A stretch of 64,000 nucleotides of DNA from Geomonas limicola (lineage in GTDB: Bacteria > Desulfobacterota > Desulfuromonadia > Geobacterales > Geobacteraceae), in contig NZ_BLXZ01000006.1 in assembly GCF_014193675.1 (NCBI RefSeq), positions 124,553 through 188,552 of the forward strand, read 5' to 3'. The position numbers and the translations under genes are program-made. Under the pieces are notes generated by a model that ran no database searches, was not told the DNA's origin, and worked only from the letters and a program-made list of their open reading frames with translations. Shown here in pieces: positions 31,637-39,312 of the stretch; position 1 is the first letter of the stretch; every line of letters begins with the position of its first letter.

Positions 31637-32830
31637 ATGAAAACGTTCCTTGTCCTGGCATTCGCCGGTGTCCTGATGCTGATCGATACGGCCATTTCGG
31701 AGGCGCACATCATGCAAAACCATTTGAATGCAAAACAGCGGGCGATCATCCCGATCGCCTCCTTTACTGCCAACGGCGATCTCGACAGGCTGCGGGTCGC
31801 ACTGAACGAGGGACTCGATGCCGGACTAACCGTGGGTGAGGTCAAGGAAATCCTCGTTCAGCTGTATGCGTACGCCGGCTTTCCCCGCAGCCTGAACGGC
31901 CTTGGCACCTTTATGGCCGTGCTGGACGAGCGGGGAAAAAAAGGGATCAGGGACCGGGAGGGAAACGCGTCAAGCCCCATGCCGGCCAACAAAAGCAGCC
32001 TGGAACTTGGTACGGAGAACCAGACCAAGCTGGTCGGCCAACCGGTGGCCGGGCCGCTTTACGAGTTCGCCCCGGAAATCGACAGGTTCTTGAAGGCCCA
32101 CCTCTTTGGCGACATCTTCCAGCGCGACGTGCTGACGTGGCAAGACCGCGAAGTGGCAACAGTGGCCGCTTTGGCCACTATCGAGGGTGTTAATCCCCAA
32201 TTGCAGGGTCATGTGGCCATTGCTCTGCACAACGGCCTGACACCGGAACAACTGCGGGAGGTTGTCGGTGTCCTGCACCTACAGTGCGGTCCGAAGGTTG
32301 CGGAGAATGCCGGTGCCGTTCTTGAACGGGTGTTGGCCTCCAGGAAACCTGTGACGGTTGCTGGCGGCCCGGTGGCGAACCAGCCGAAGAGTGCCGTACA
32401 CGGAGCGAAGGAGAGCCCGCGGCGCGCTGAAATGCCAGACGGCGGGCTCTTTCCTCGGGGAGAGATCAACGAGAAGTATGCCAAATACTTTACCGGCACC
32501 AGCTACCTCAACATGCTGACCACGGAACGTGTTTTTATAGACAACGTGACCTTCGAGCCCGGCTGCCGCAATTTCTGGCATATCCACCACAAGGGGGGGC
32601 AGATTCTGCTCGTCACCGGCGGACGCGGGTGGTACCAGGAATGGCGAAAACCGGCCCGAGAGCTCCGCGCCGGCGACGTGGTGAACATCCCTCCGGAAAC
32701 CAGGCACTGGCACGGAGCTACGAAGGACAGCTGGTTCTCGCATGTGGCAGTGGAAGTCCCGGCAGATGGAGGATCCACCGAATGGCTTGAGCCGGTGTCC
32801 GACGAGGCATACAACCGGCTACCGGACTGA
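31637..32830 (+). CDS. Carboxymuconolactone decarboxylase-cupin fusion protein
   Basis: 397 residues. An N-terminal hydrophobic stretch (MKTFLVLAFAGVLMLIDTA) looks like a signal peptide. Two CMD/AhpD-like repeats follow (LNAKQRAIIPIASFTANGD at ~31-110 and the copy around LTWQDREVATVAALATIEG at ~165-240), then a cupin (FWHIHHKGGQILLVTGGRGW and PPETRHWHGA) with metal-binding His residues. The second CMD repeat has HLQCGPKVAEN; neither repeat shows the CxxC of AhpD. Enzymes of this layout are often found beside aldo/keto reductases and flavodoxins; the substrate is not known. Confidence 0.88.
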   Translation: MKTFLVLAFAGVLMLIDTAISEAHIMQNHLNAKQRAIIPIASFTANGDLDRLRVALNEGLDAGLTVGEVKEILVQLYAYAGFPRSLNGLGTFMAVLDERGKKGIRDREGNASSPMPANKSSLELGTENQTKLVGQPVAGPLYEFAPEIDRFLKAHLFGDIFQRDVLTWQDREVATVAALATIEGVNPQLQGHVAIALHNGLTPEQLREVVGVLHLQCGPKVAENAGAVLERVLASRKPVTVAGGPVANQPKSAVHGAKESPRRAEMPDGGLFPRGEINEKYAKYFTGTSYLNMLTTERVFIDNVTFEPGCRNFWHIHHKGGQILLVTGGRGWYQEWRKPARELRAGDVVNIPPETRHWHGATKDSWFSHVAVEVPADGGSTEWLEPVSDEAYNRLPD

Positions 32831-32876
32831 TCGCGGGTAGAAGGCTAATGACTGCCATAATGAAAGGGGGATCAAG

Positions 32877-33578
32877 ATGAAGGCTAACGATGAAGGCGGC
32901 TACAGCCGCCGACAGTTTCTGAAGGGGTGTGGGTTGGGTGCCGGGTCCCTTGTTTTGCTCGGCCAGTTTGGGATTCATTCCGCTGCCTGGGCTCTCTCAG
33001 GAGAGCCCGTCCTTAAAATGGTGCTGGTGGATTACAGCAAGTGTACTGGTTGCCGCACCTGTGAAACTGCCTGCTCTGCGAGCAACCATCCGGTGCCGGT
33101 CGGCGGTAAGGAGTTGCCGGGACTTGGCAATCCTTATTATGCAAACATCAGGCTCCACAACTTCAATCCCGATGTGGACGTGGCCAACGTCTGTGCCATG
33201 TGTGCCGACACCCCTTGCGTCAGGGCCTGCCGGGTTGAGCCTGACGGCGAAACCGGCCGGCGTGCCCTGTACCGGGACGAAGCGACCCATACCATCCGCA
33301 ACGATTCGGCTCGCTGCATCGGATGCCGCAGTTGCGCCTGGGCCTGTGCCTCGCAAAGGACCGGGACGATCAGCCCAAACCCGGCAACGGGAAAGCCGGA
33401 GAGGATGTGCACACTGTGCGGTGGCGACCCGCAGTGCGTGAAAAAATGTCCGTTCTCGGCACTGTCGTACGTTGAAGTCCGAAACAACAGGAAATTCTAC
33501 GGGCAAGGCCCTGAAAAAATTGCAGCCCAACTGGCCAGGAACTGGTACGGAACGGCCGATTTCGGAGGTTTGAAATGA
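32877..33578 (+). CDS. Tat-exported ferredoxin with four 4Fe-4S clusters
   Basis: 233 residues. A twin-arginine signal (YSRRQFLKGCGLGAGSLVLL) is followed by sixteen cysteines in four groups: C56/59/62/66, C106/109/114/118, C147/150/153/157 and C178/181/187/191. This matches the DmsB/HybA/YdhY type electron-transfer subunits. The stop overlaps the start of the aldehyde oxidoreductase by four bases (ATGA), so the two are translationally coupled and presumably form a complex; since the partner lacks its own signal it may be co-exported. Substrate electrons would leave toward the membrane or periplasm. Confidence 0.92.
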   Translation: MKANDEGGYSRRQFLKGCGLGAGSLVLLGQFGIHSAAWALSGEPVLKMVLVDYSKCTGCRTCETACSASNHPVPVGGKELPGLGNPYYANIRLHNFNPDVDVANVCAMCADTPCVRACRVEPDGETGRRALYRDEATHTIRNDSARCIGCRSCAWACASQRTGTISPNPATGKPERMCTLCGGDPQCVKKCPFSALSYVEVRNNRKFYGQGPEKIAAQLARNWYGTADFGGLK

Positions 33579-35383
33579 GCAGTAAGGCTGGATATCACGG
33601 TGTTGTCCTCAGCGTGGACCTCTCCACGGGGAAGTCCCAGAAGATACCCATTCCCCCGGAAGATTTCGACAACTTCGTCGGGGGGCAGGGGCTTGGTATC
33701 AAGATTCTTTGGGACCGGCTCAAGAGGCCGGGAGTCGACGCGCTATCTCCGGAAAACCCCCTCCTCTTCATGCCGGGACCGTTCTCGGGACTTCCGGTCC
33801 CTTCCTCCTCCCGAACCTGCGTGGTGACCAAGTCGCCCATCACGGCTCCCCGGAAAAGCGACCATTCCCATGCCTCGACCGTTACCTACTCGAACATGGG
33901 TGGGTTTTTCGGACCTGAAATCCGTTTTGCCGGCTACGACGGGATTGTCATAACCGGCAAGGCACCGGCGCTTTCCTACCTGGTGATCGATGACGCAAAG
34001 GTGGAGATCCGCGACGCCGGCAAGTTCAAGGGGATGCGAACGGACGCCTTTGACAGGGCGATTCTTGAAGAACTGGGCGACCGCAAATTTAAAACCGTCT
34101 ATATCGGGCCTGCCGGGGAGAACCTCGTCCCCTACTCCAGCATCCTGCATACCGCCGGGAGGGCCGCCGGCAGGGGAGGCTCCGGCTGTGTCATGGGCTC
34201 AAAGAACCTTAAGGCGATTGCGGTGCGGGGTACCGGGCAGCCCGGTGTCGCCGACCATGCCGGGTTTCTTTCGGCGCTAGAAAAGGCCAGGAAGGTCCTC
34301 AATGGTTCGGCGTACGCCAAATCGTGGGCTGAACAAGGAACGGCCCGGGGCATCGTTGGTAACAGTAAGGCCGGGACCGAGTCTGTCCGTAACTACCGGG
34401 AAGGAACCTTTAGCGAAGCCGAGAAGATCGGCGGGGAAGCGGCAAGGCGCGACGTCTGGGTGCGAGACATCGCCTGTTACTGCTGCCCGCTGGCCTGCAA
34501 AAAGAGCGGGATGACCAGGGGGAAATACGGTGGGGTTGTCCACGATGGCCCCGAGTACGAGACCGGGGTCATGCTTGGCTCAAATCTGCTGATATCCGAC
34601 ATGGCGGGCCTGCTGAAGGCGATCACCACCATCGACGATCTCGGGCTGGATCAGATCTCCACCGGAAACGTCATCGGTTTTCTCATGGAGGCCTACGAGC
34701 GCGGGATGATAAGCCGGAGCTTTCTGGACGGTATAGATCTCAAATGGGGGAGCGTCGATGCGACCCTTGCCATGATAGAGAAGATCGCCGCCAAAGAGGG
34801 TGTGGGAGCACTGGCCGCCGAGGGTGTACGAGCGCTCGCCTGGCAGATCGGTAAAGGGAGCGAGAAGTTCGCTATCCATGTGAAGGGGCTTGAGCTGGCC
34901 GCTCACAACATTCAGGCCAACCCGCCCCGGGGGCTTTCCTACGCAACCGCTTCGAGGGGAGCTTGCCACATGAGCGGAGACAGTGCTGCCATGCAGAACA
35001 GGCGGGCGATGCTTGATTCGACCGGCATGTGCTTTTTCCCGACCTTCGAACCAGCCCTGGAAGAGCCTATGCTTTCCCTGCTGAGTGCGATAACTGGACG
35101 AACGTTCGACAAGGCAGAGTTTGAAAAAACGGGCGAGAGGATCTTCAACTTGGAGAAGATGTTCAACTACCGTGAGGGGTTCCGCCGTGAAGACGACAGG
35201 CTGCCTGACCGCTTCTTTGAAGACGCTTTCACCGTTGGGCCCAAGAAGGGAGCAGTGCTCGACCGGGATCTCTTCGAGACAACCCTTACCGAGTATTACA
35301 GGGAGCGCGGATGGGACCCGAAAACCTCCAGCCCAGAAAAAGTGAAGCTAAAGGAACTCGGGCTGGATGGTTTGAGCAGCTAA
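33575..35383 (+). CDS. Aldehyde:ferredoxin oxidoreductase family protein (tungsten/molybdenum pterin)
   Basis: 602 residues, the family's usual size. The N-terminal pterin domain (GGQGLGIKILWDRLKRPG, AGRAAGRGGSGCVMGSKNLKAI) is followed by the 4Fe-4S ligand motif C301-x2-C304-x3-C308 (IACYCCPLACKKSG) and the fourth cysteine near C486 (DSTGMCFF). The pair resembles E. coli YdhV-YdhY and the AOR-ferredoxin pairs of Geobacter. It oxidises aldehydes to acids or runs the reverse; the true substrate is unknown. It ends 47 bases before attR, so it is the last gene of the island. No pterin-synthesis gene is nearby. Confidence 0.92.
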   Translation: MSSKAGYHGVVLSVDLSTGKSQKIPIPPEDFDNFVGGQGLGIKILWDRLKRPGVDALSPENPLLFMPGPFSGLPVPSSSRTCVVTKSPITAPRKSDHSHASTVTYSNMGGFFGPEIRFAGYDGIVITGKAPALSYLVIDDAKVEIRDAGKFKGMRTDAFDRAILEELGDRKFKTVYIGPAGENLVPYSSILHTAGRAAGRGGSGCVMGSKNLKAIAVRGTGQPGVADHAGFLSALEKARKVLNGSAYAKSWAEQGTARGIVGNSKAGTESVRNYREGTFSEAEKIGGEAARRDVWVRDIACYCCPLACKKSGMTRGKYGGVVHDGPEYETGVMLGSNLLISDMAGLLKAITTIDDLGLDQISTGNVIGFLMEAYERGMISRSFLDGIDLKWGSVDATLAMIEKIAAKEGVGALAAEGVRALAWQIGKGSEKFAIHVKGLELAAHNIQANPPRGLSYATASRGACHMSGDSAAMQNRRAMLDSTGMCFFPTFEPALEEPMLSLLSAITGRTFDKAEFEKTGERIFNLEKMFNYREGFRREDDRLPDRFFEDAFTVGPKKGAVLDRDLFETTLTEYYRERGWDPKTSSPEKVKLKELGLDGLSS

Positions 35384-35429
35384 GTCTTTTGGTTTATCTT
35401 TGGTGATGAGGTTGAAAGGGCGCATTCTT

Positions 35430-35470
35430 AAGCTGAAGGCCGCGGGTTCGAATCCCGTTTCCCGCTCCAA
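35430..35470 (+). repeat. Right attachment site (attR): partial tRNA-Gly
   Basis: A 41-bp copy of the tRNA-Gly 3' half, from the anticodon loop to CCA; 40 of 41 bases match 22538-22578. The upstream half of the tRNA is absent here, so this is not a working gene. Confidence 0.88.
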
Positions 35471-35480
35471 AGACAAACCA

Positions 35481-35515
35481 AACCCCGGCAGCCGAACAGG
35501 CTGTCGGGGTTTTTG
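35481..35515 (+). terminator. Terminator beyond attR
   Basis: AACCCCGGCAGCC / GGCTGTCGGGGTT with a T run. It was probably the tRNA-Gly terminator before the island inserted. Confidence 0.8.
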
Positions 35516-35584
35516 TATTCCAGGAAGTATCAGAAGTTTTCTGGAAAATGAAGCCGTGGAGAGGTACCGGGTTTTGCAATATTT

Positions 35585-35778
35585 GAGGTGTAGCTTTTCC
35601 TTTGGGCCCCTCTATGTCCTCCGTGGTTACAGGTTTAGGCTCATGGTTGATTCCCGCCGTATCCCCTTCATCCCCTTCATCCCTGTTGTTTTTCTGAGGT
35701 TCAGTCCGCGTTTTTTGGTATAAAGGATTTTCCTCTCTTTGCCTGAGGTGTGGCTTTTCCCCTGTGTCCTTTGTGGTG
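35585..35778. repeat. Two copies of the foldback-arm repeat
   Basis: 35585-35632 and 35738-35778 share GAGGTGTGGCTTTTCC and TGTCCTxxGTGGT-type sequence with the arms at 19548-19655 and with 37419-37466. Between them lies ATCCCCTTCATCCC-type sequence also seen near 37487. No gene is in this stretch. Confidence 0.65.
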
Positions 35779-35786
35779 AGGTCTTT

Positions 35787-36362
35787 ATGTATCTCGCAGT
35801 ATCCGAAGTTATCGACTGGCAGCACCCGGAAATCCTGTCCCTTGCGGCTACTCTTGCCAACGGTTCCCCGTCCGTCCAGCAGACGGCCCAGCACTGCTTT
35901 GAGTGGGTGCGCGACGAGATACGCCACAGCTCGGACTACAAGCTGAACCCGGTCACCTGGAAGGCCTCCGACGCCCTGTCACACCGCACCGGCTACTGCT
36001 ACGCCAAGAGCCACCTGCTGGCCGCCCTGTTACGCGCTAACGGCATCCCGGCCGGCTTTTGTTACCAGCGCCTGAGCCTCGATGGCAGCGGTGCTCCCTA
36101 CTGTCTGCATGGCCTGAACGCCGTCCTGCTCCCCGACTACGGTTGGTACCGCATCGACTCGCGCGGCAACAAGGAAGGTATCGATTCCCAGTTCACCCCG
36201 CCCGTCGAGCGCCTCGCCTTTCCCATCCTGGACCCAGCCGAAGCCGACCTCCCCGAGATCTGGCCCGAGCCGTTGGAGTGCGTGCTAGCTGCCCTGCGTC
36301 GCCACGACGACTACCTCGAGCTCTACCACAACCTCCCCGACATCGAGCTCTTGCCCAGGTAA
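35787..36362 (+). CDS. Transglutaminase-like cysteine protein
   Basis: 191 residues, no signal peptide. The Cys-His-Asp triad of the transglutaminase-like fold is C71 (HRTGYCYAKSHLLAALLRA), H108 (YCLHGLNAVLL) and D124 (WYRIDSRGN). Members act as cross-linking, protease or amidase enzymes; the exact reaction is unknown. The ATG at 35787 is preferred over an upstream in-frame start because GAGG is 7 bases away; this ribosome site lies at the edge of a copy of the foldback-arm repeat. It is the first gene outside the island. Confidence 0.85.
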   Translation: MYLAVSEVIDWQHPEILSLAATLANGSPSVQQTAQHCFEWVRDEIRHSSDYKLNPVTWKASDALSHRTGYCYAKSHLLAALLRANGIPAGFCYQRLSLDGSGAPYCLHGLNAVLLPDYGWYRIDSRGNKEGIDSQFTPPVERLAFPILDPAEADLPEIWPEPLECVLAALRRHDDYLELYHNLPDIELLPR

Positions 36363-36487
36363 AGAGACAGTTCCCTAAGCGAACTCTCTGCACCCCGGCC
36401 AGGAAGCTCTGCACACCAGCCAGAAAAAGTTCTGTACCGTTTGAAGCGTTAACGCTTCCCTGCTTAGCGCTGATCTTCCGCCAGTGG

Positions 36488-36528
36488 TCCCTCCCCCTTC
36501 AAGGGGGAGGACAGGAGGGGGATGGGGA
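36488..36528. repeat. REP-like palindrome
   Basis: CCTCCCCCTT / AAGGGGGAGG followed by ACAGGAGGGGGATGGGG. It is the inverted relative of 39063-39101. The rest of 36363-36660 shows no gene. Confidence 0.6.
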
Positions 36529-36710
36529 TCAACCCAGGCAGGTCACATCTTGACCGCAGTGCTTATTTTTCGGTTCCTGTCTGTTGTGATTAAAACTGCC
36601 GGGTTTTTTATTTCCGGCTCCGTCTTCCCACCGCTAAGCACCTCGCATTTCTTAACGCACACCACGTTTAAGCAAAGTGACACCAGCTTTTTGTTATGTA
36701 TGGTGTGACA

Positions 36711-36723
36711 TAAGCTAAGTGAC
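36711..36723. repeat. Inverted counterpart of the 21-bp array core
   Basis: TAAGCTAAGTGAC here is the reverse complement of GTCACTTAGCTTA, found four times in the array to the right. A second inverted repeat (TGACACC/GGTGTGAC) lies just left of it. Together they look like a mobile-element end. Confidence 0.6.
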
Positions 36724-36961
36724 CCCTGCTTTAGCTTAAAAAACCGGATCGATTGCCGAGGGACCAGGACAAACAAACCCGAGAACGTGGCGATCAGGCA
36801 TTTTCACCCTGGCAACTCGCCAATCGCCTCCATTTTAATCTTAACAAAGTCCCGACAGAGCTTTTCGACGCCTGCATTTTAGATTTCGCGCGGGTATTTT
36901 GCGGTGCAAGAACAGAATTTGGCCCCGGCGAGACCGTGAATTACTTAAACCAGGTGGCAGT

Positions 36962-37240
36962 TAGCTTAAAGTACCTGGCAATTAGCTTAAGTGAGCTGTC
37001 ACTTAGCTTAAGTGAGCTGTCACTTAGCTTAAGTAAGCTGTCACTTAGCTTAAGTAAGCTGTCACTTAGCTTAACGATGGGGATTCTAGCTTAAGCAAGG
37101 GGGCGTGTAGCTTAAGGCTAGGGACGTATGGCTTAAGCGTAGGGACATGTAGCTTACGATTGGAGGCTTGGGGCTTACGTGTGGGGACATCGGGCTTACG
37201 TGCGGCGGGGTTTGCGTAAGCGTGGGGACGTGGAGCTTAG
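36962..37240. repeat. 21-bp-period tandem repeat array
   Basis: About 13 units at exactly 21-bp spacing with core TAGCTTAAG at 36962, 36983, 37004, 37025, 37046, 37067, then decaying to TAGCTTA/GGGCTTA forms at about 37087, 37108, 37129, 37150, 37171, 37192 and 37213. The middle four units are nearly identical and include the small palindrome AAGTGA-GCTG-TCACTT. The spacers are short and not unique, so this is not CRISPR. The rest of 36724-37639 has no supported gene. Confidence 0.85.
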
Positions 37241-37418
37241 TCGCAAAGATTTTAGCTTAGCTGAGGGATCCGATAGTCGCTGGTCGCGTGCGTAACCATA
37301 ACGCCGAGGTCGCTGAGAATAATCGGCGTCCTCCAAGGCTTCACCCGAGGTGCTTTGATCAACGAGGGGGGGGGCAATTAAGCCGATCCCGAATTTTCGG
37401 TTTATTACGGGTTTCCTC

Positions 37419-37466
37419 TCTTTGCCTGAGGTTTGGCTTTTCCTCCGTGTCCCCTGTGGTCATGCT
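37419..37466. repeat. Foldback-arm repeat copy
   Basis: CTTTGCCTGAGGTTTGG and TCCCCTGTGGTCATGCTT, closest to the right arm at 19633-19660. Confidence 0.6.
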
Positions 37467-37639
37467 TGTGGTTATGCTTTGTTTTCATCCCCTGCATCCC
37501 ATGTATCCCCGTTAGAATTAGTTTATGTTTTTCTTTTGCGGAATCCCCTTGGATTTTTCCTAGGAACGGTTTATCTGTGTAACGCGTGTGACGCACTACA
37601 CATGGAGTGCCTGGAGAGGCGGAAGCCGAGGAGAGCTAG

Positions 37640-37957
37640 ATGGGAATTTTTGATTTGTTAGCCGAAGCGCGTATCCGGGAATGGCAGGAACGTAGCCCGG
37701 AAGAGAAGAGACAACTGGCGGAACATGCCGTTACGATAACGGGCGACGAGCCGCTTGAGGTGCAGCTTTTCAAGGAAGTCATCGCCTTACGCAAGGCTGC
37801 GCAGAAAGAGCCGGAATCTGAGACCAAGGACGCGATGCTCGCCAAGGCCACCAAGCTGCAAATTCAGTTGATGGTGGTGCTCGAACAGTCGGGGCGCCCG
37901 CTGGCTGCTCAAAAGGTTGCGGAGAATATACGGCTGTGCCTGGCTGAAGAGGGATAA
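37640..37957 (+). CDS. Small helical cytosolic protein
   Basis: 105 residues, start after GAGGAGAGC. Predicted all-helical and charged (MGIFDLLAEARIREWQERSPEEKRQ; ATKLQIQLMVVLEQSGRPLA). The first ~25 residues resemble the start of DUF1992/DnaJ-C28-like proteins but the conserved core is absent, so the match is weak. No partner gene is adjacent; it stands between repeat-rich DNA and a foldback sequence at 37982-38042. Confidence 0.6.
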   Translation: MGIFDLLAEARIREWQERSPEEKRQLAEHAVTITGDEPLEVQLFKEVIALRKAAQKEPESETKDAMLAKATKLQIQLMVVLEQSGRPLAAQKVAENIRLCLAEEG

Positions 37958-37981
37958 GTCGGGGGGGACAGAAAAAGTCCG

Positions 37982-38042
37982 GGGTCAGGCCTGAAAAAAT
38001 GAAAGTTGAAGAACATCTTTCAGTCTTTCAGGCTTAACCCCA
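37982..38042. repeat. Imperfect foldback hairpin
   Basis: GGGGTCAGGCCTGAAA pairs imperfectly with TTTCAGGCTTAACCCC across ~29 bases. It has no T run; it could be a weak terminator shared by the two flanking convergent genes or a dispersed palindrome. Confidence 0.45.
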
Positions 38043-38087
38043 GGCACTCTTCACCCCGGAGGAGGAAGGCTTTTATCGAGGGCAGTG

Positions 38088-38894
38088 CTACTGTCGGCGC
38101 TCGGTCCTGTGCAGGCGCAGTTCTTCGGCTACCTTCCCGTCTGTCCCCGCCTCGAAGCGCTCCAATCTCTGGTGGATAAGCTGTAACTGCGCGCTGTTTT
38201 TCTCCATGATGTCTTTCAGGATGAGCTGCAGCTCCGTTCCCCGTTTGCCTGCCTGGCTCTTGAGGAGTTGCTTGCTCACCAGGTTCTCGAACCTGAGGAC
38301 GGCCTTCAGCGTGTCCATCGGGCTGAGGCCTGCCCCGTCAATTTGCTCGGCAAGGCGTTCCACCAACTGCAGCGCCTCGGTAAGCCCGCTGCCCCGTCTG
38401 CGCTTGATCTCGGCCAGCGCCTTAACGAGCGCGGACTCGTGATCCTGGTCGTGCCCCATCATGGCGTCGAGGAGCTTCTTCAACTCAGGATCCCTGCAGA
38501 TCACCACCGAGTTCGAGTGGAACTTTCCCGCCTGGTTTTCCAGCTTGATGGCGAGCATCAGGGCCTGCTCCGGATCCAGGTACCCGGTACGCATCCTTTC
38601 CAGAAGACGGTCCATCGCTTCGAGCGCCGCCTGGGTGTCGGTGTCGTTTACTGACAGGCCGACGACATCGCTGCGCTTCAGCTTGGCGAGCATCTTGAAC
38701 TGGGCCGCGTGGGCCTCCTCTTCACGCGCAGTCTTGAACCACAGCGTCTGTATCTCCGGGAACTCCGCGTGCATCTGGGCGAACCTCTGGTAGACCTGGG
38801 CACACTTGAGCTCTATCTGCGCGCAGCGATCCAGAATCGCCAAAAAATCGGAGGGGAGGCGGGTGCTGTCTTTTCCGCCGGTAGTAGCCGTCAT
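38088..38894 (-). CDS. Ferritin-like (rubrerythrin-type) protein
   Basis: 268 residues, start ATG 38894. The N-terminal ~150 residues form a four-helix pattern with carboxylate/His positions of the ferritin-like fold: IELKCAQVYQRF, TAREEEAHAAQFKML, LENQAGKFHSNS and HDQDHESALVKAL. The C-terminal ~100 residues are helical and coiled-coil-like, with no second metal site seen. Unlike classical rubrerythrin there is no CxxC rubredoxin tail. Probably a di-iron protein in oxidative or metal stress; not assigned further. Confidence 0.75.
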   Translation of the reverse strand: MTATTGGKDSTRLPSDFLAILDRCAQIELKCAQVYQRFAQMHAEFPEIQTLWFKTAREEEAHAAQFKMLAKLKRSDVVGLSVNDTDTQAALEAMDRLLERMRTGYLDPEQALMLAIKLENQAGKFHSNSVVICRDPELKKLLDAMMGHDQDHESALVKALAEIKRRRGSGLTEALQLVERLAEQIDGAGLSPMDTLKAVLRFENLVSKQLLKSQAGKRGTELQLILKDIMEKNSAQLQLIHQRLERFEAGTDGKVAEELRLHRTERRQ

Positions 38895-38910
38895 CGTTAA
38901 CCCTCCCTGT

Positions 38911-38965
38911 GTCGAAACGTAGGAGAGGTTATAACCTGCCGGGGGTGGTACTGTCCAGTGCTTGT
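38911..38965. repeat. Promoter repeat, copy 1
   Basis: A ~53-bp segment about 80 percent identical to 43191-43246. It contains the promoter below. Confidence 0.7.
38928..38957 (-). promoter_or_regulatory. Promoter of the ferritin-like gene
   Basis: On the minus strand TGGACA (38952-38957), an 18-bp spacer and TATAAC (38928-38933), 34 bases before the ATG. Confidence 0.6.
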
Positions 38966-39062
38966 GAGGTCGATTCCGACATAAACGGCTTCCCGTGCGC
39001 GGCGCGTTGCCACCGGCTTCACGGTGCCGGCTGCCTCGGGGAGGGCGCGAAGGAGCACTGGC

Positions 39063-39101
39063 CCCATCCCCACCCCGACCCTCCCCTTGAAGGGGAGGGA
39101 G
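39063..39101. repeat. REP-like palindrome
   Basis: CCCTCCCCTT / AAGGGGAGGG preceded by CCCCATCCCCACCCC. Inverted relative of 36488-36528. Confidence 0.6.
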
Positions 39102-39312
39102 AAATCCTTGAGAGCGGACGATTCGGAAACTTCATGGTGCCAGGTCCTGAAACAACACTTTTGGTCGAGACTGATGATCTGGCTTACCATCTTTCTCGGT
39201 ACCCGGGGATAGGAAAGCGATTGTCGCCGGGGCTCTCCGCGTGCTATAAGCACTGGAGTGAACCACGAGACTTCCTGTGGTTTTTTCGTGCTCACCTACA
39301 GGAGTTCCACCG

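Noticed and set aside
35400..35470. Second functional tRNA-Gly gene
   Set aside because: Only the 3' half is present; the acceptor 5' strand and D arm are missing, so it is an attachment site copy.
36753..37094. 113-residue plus-strand ORF with LSLSELS heptads
   Set aside because: The heptads are only the 21-bp repeat read in frame; no ribosome site and no recognisable domain.
36962..37240. CRISPR array
   Set aside because: Repeats follow each other at 21 bp with no unique spacers, decay progressively, and no cas genes are near.
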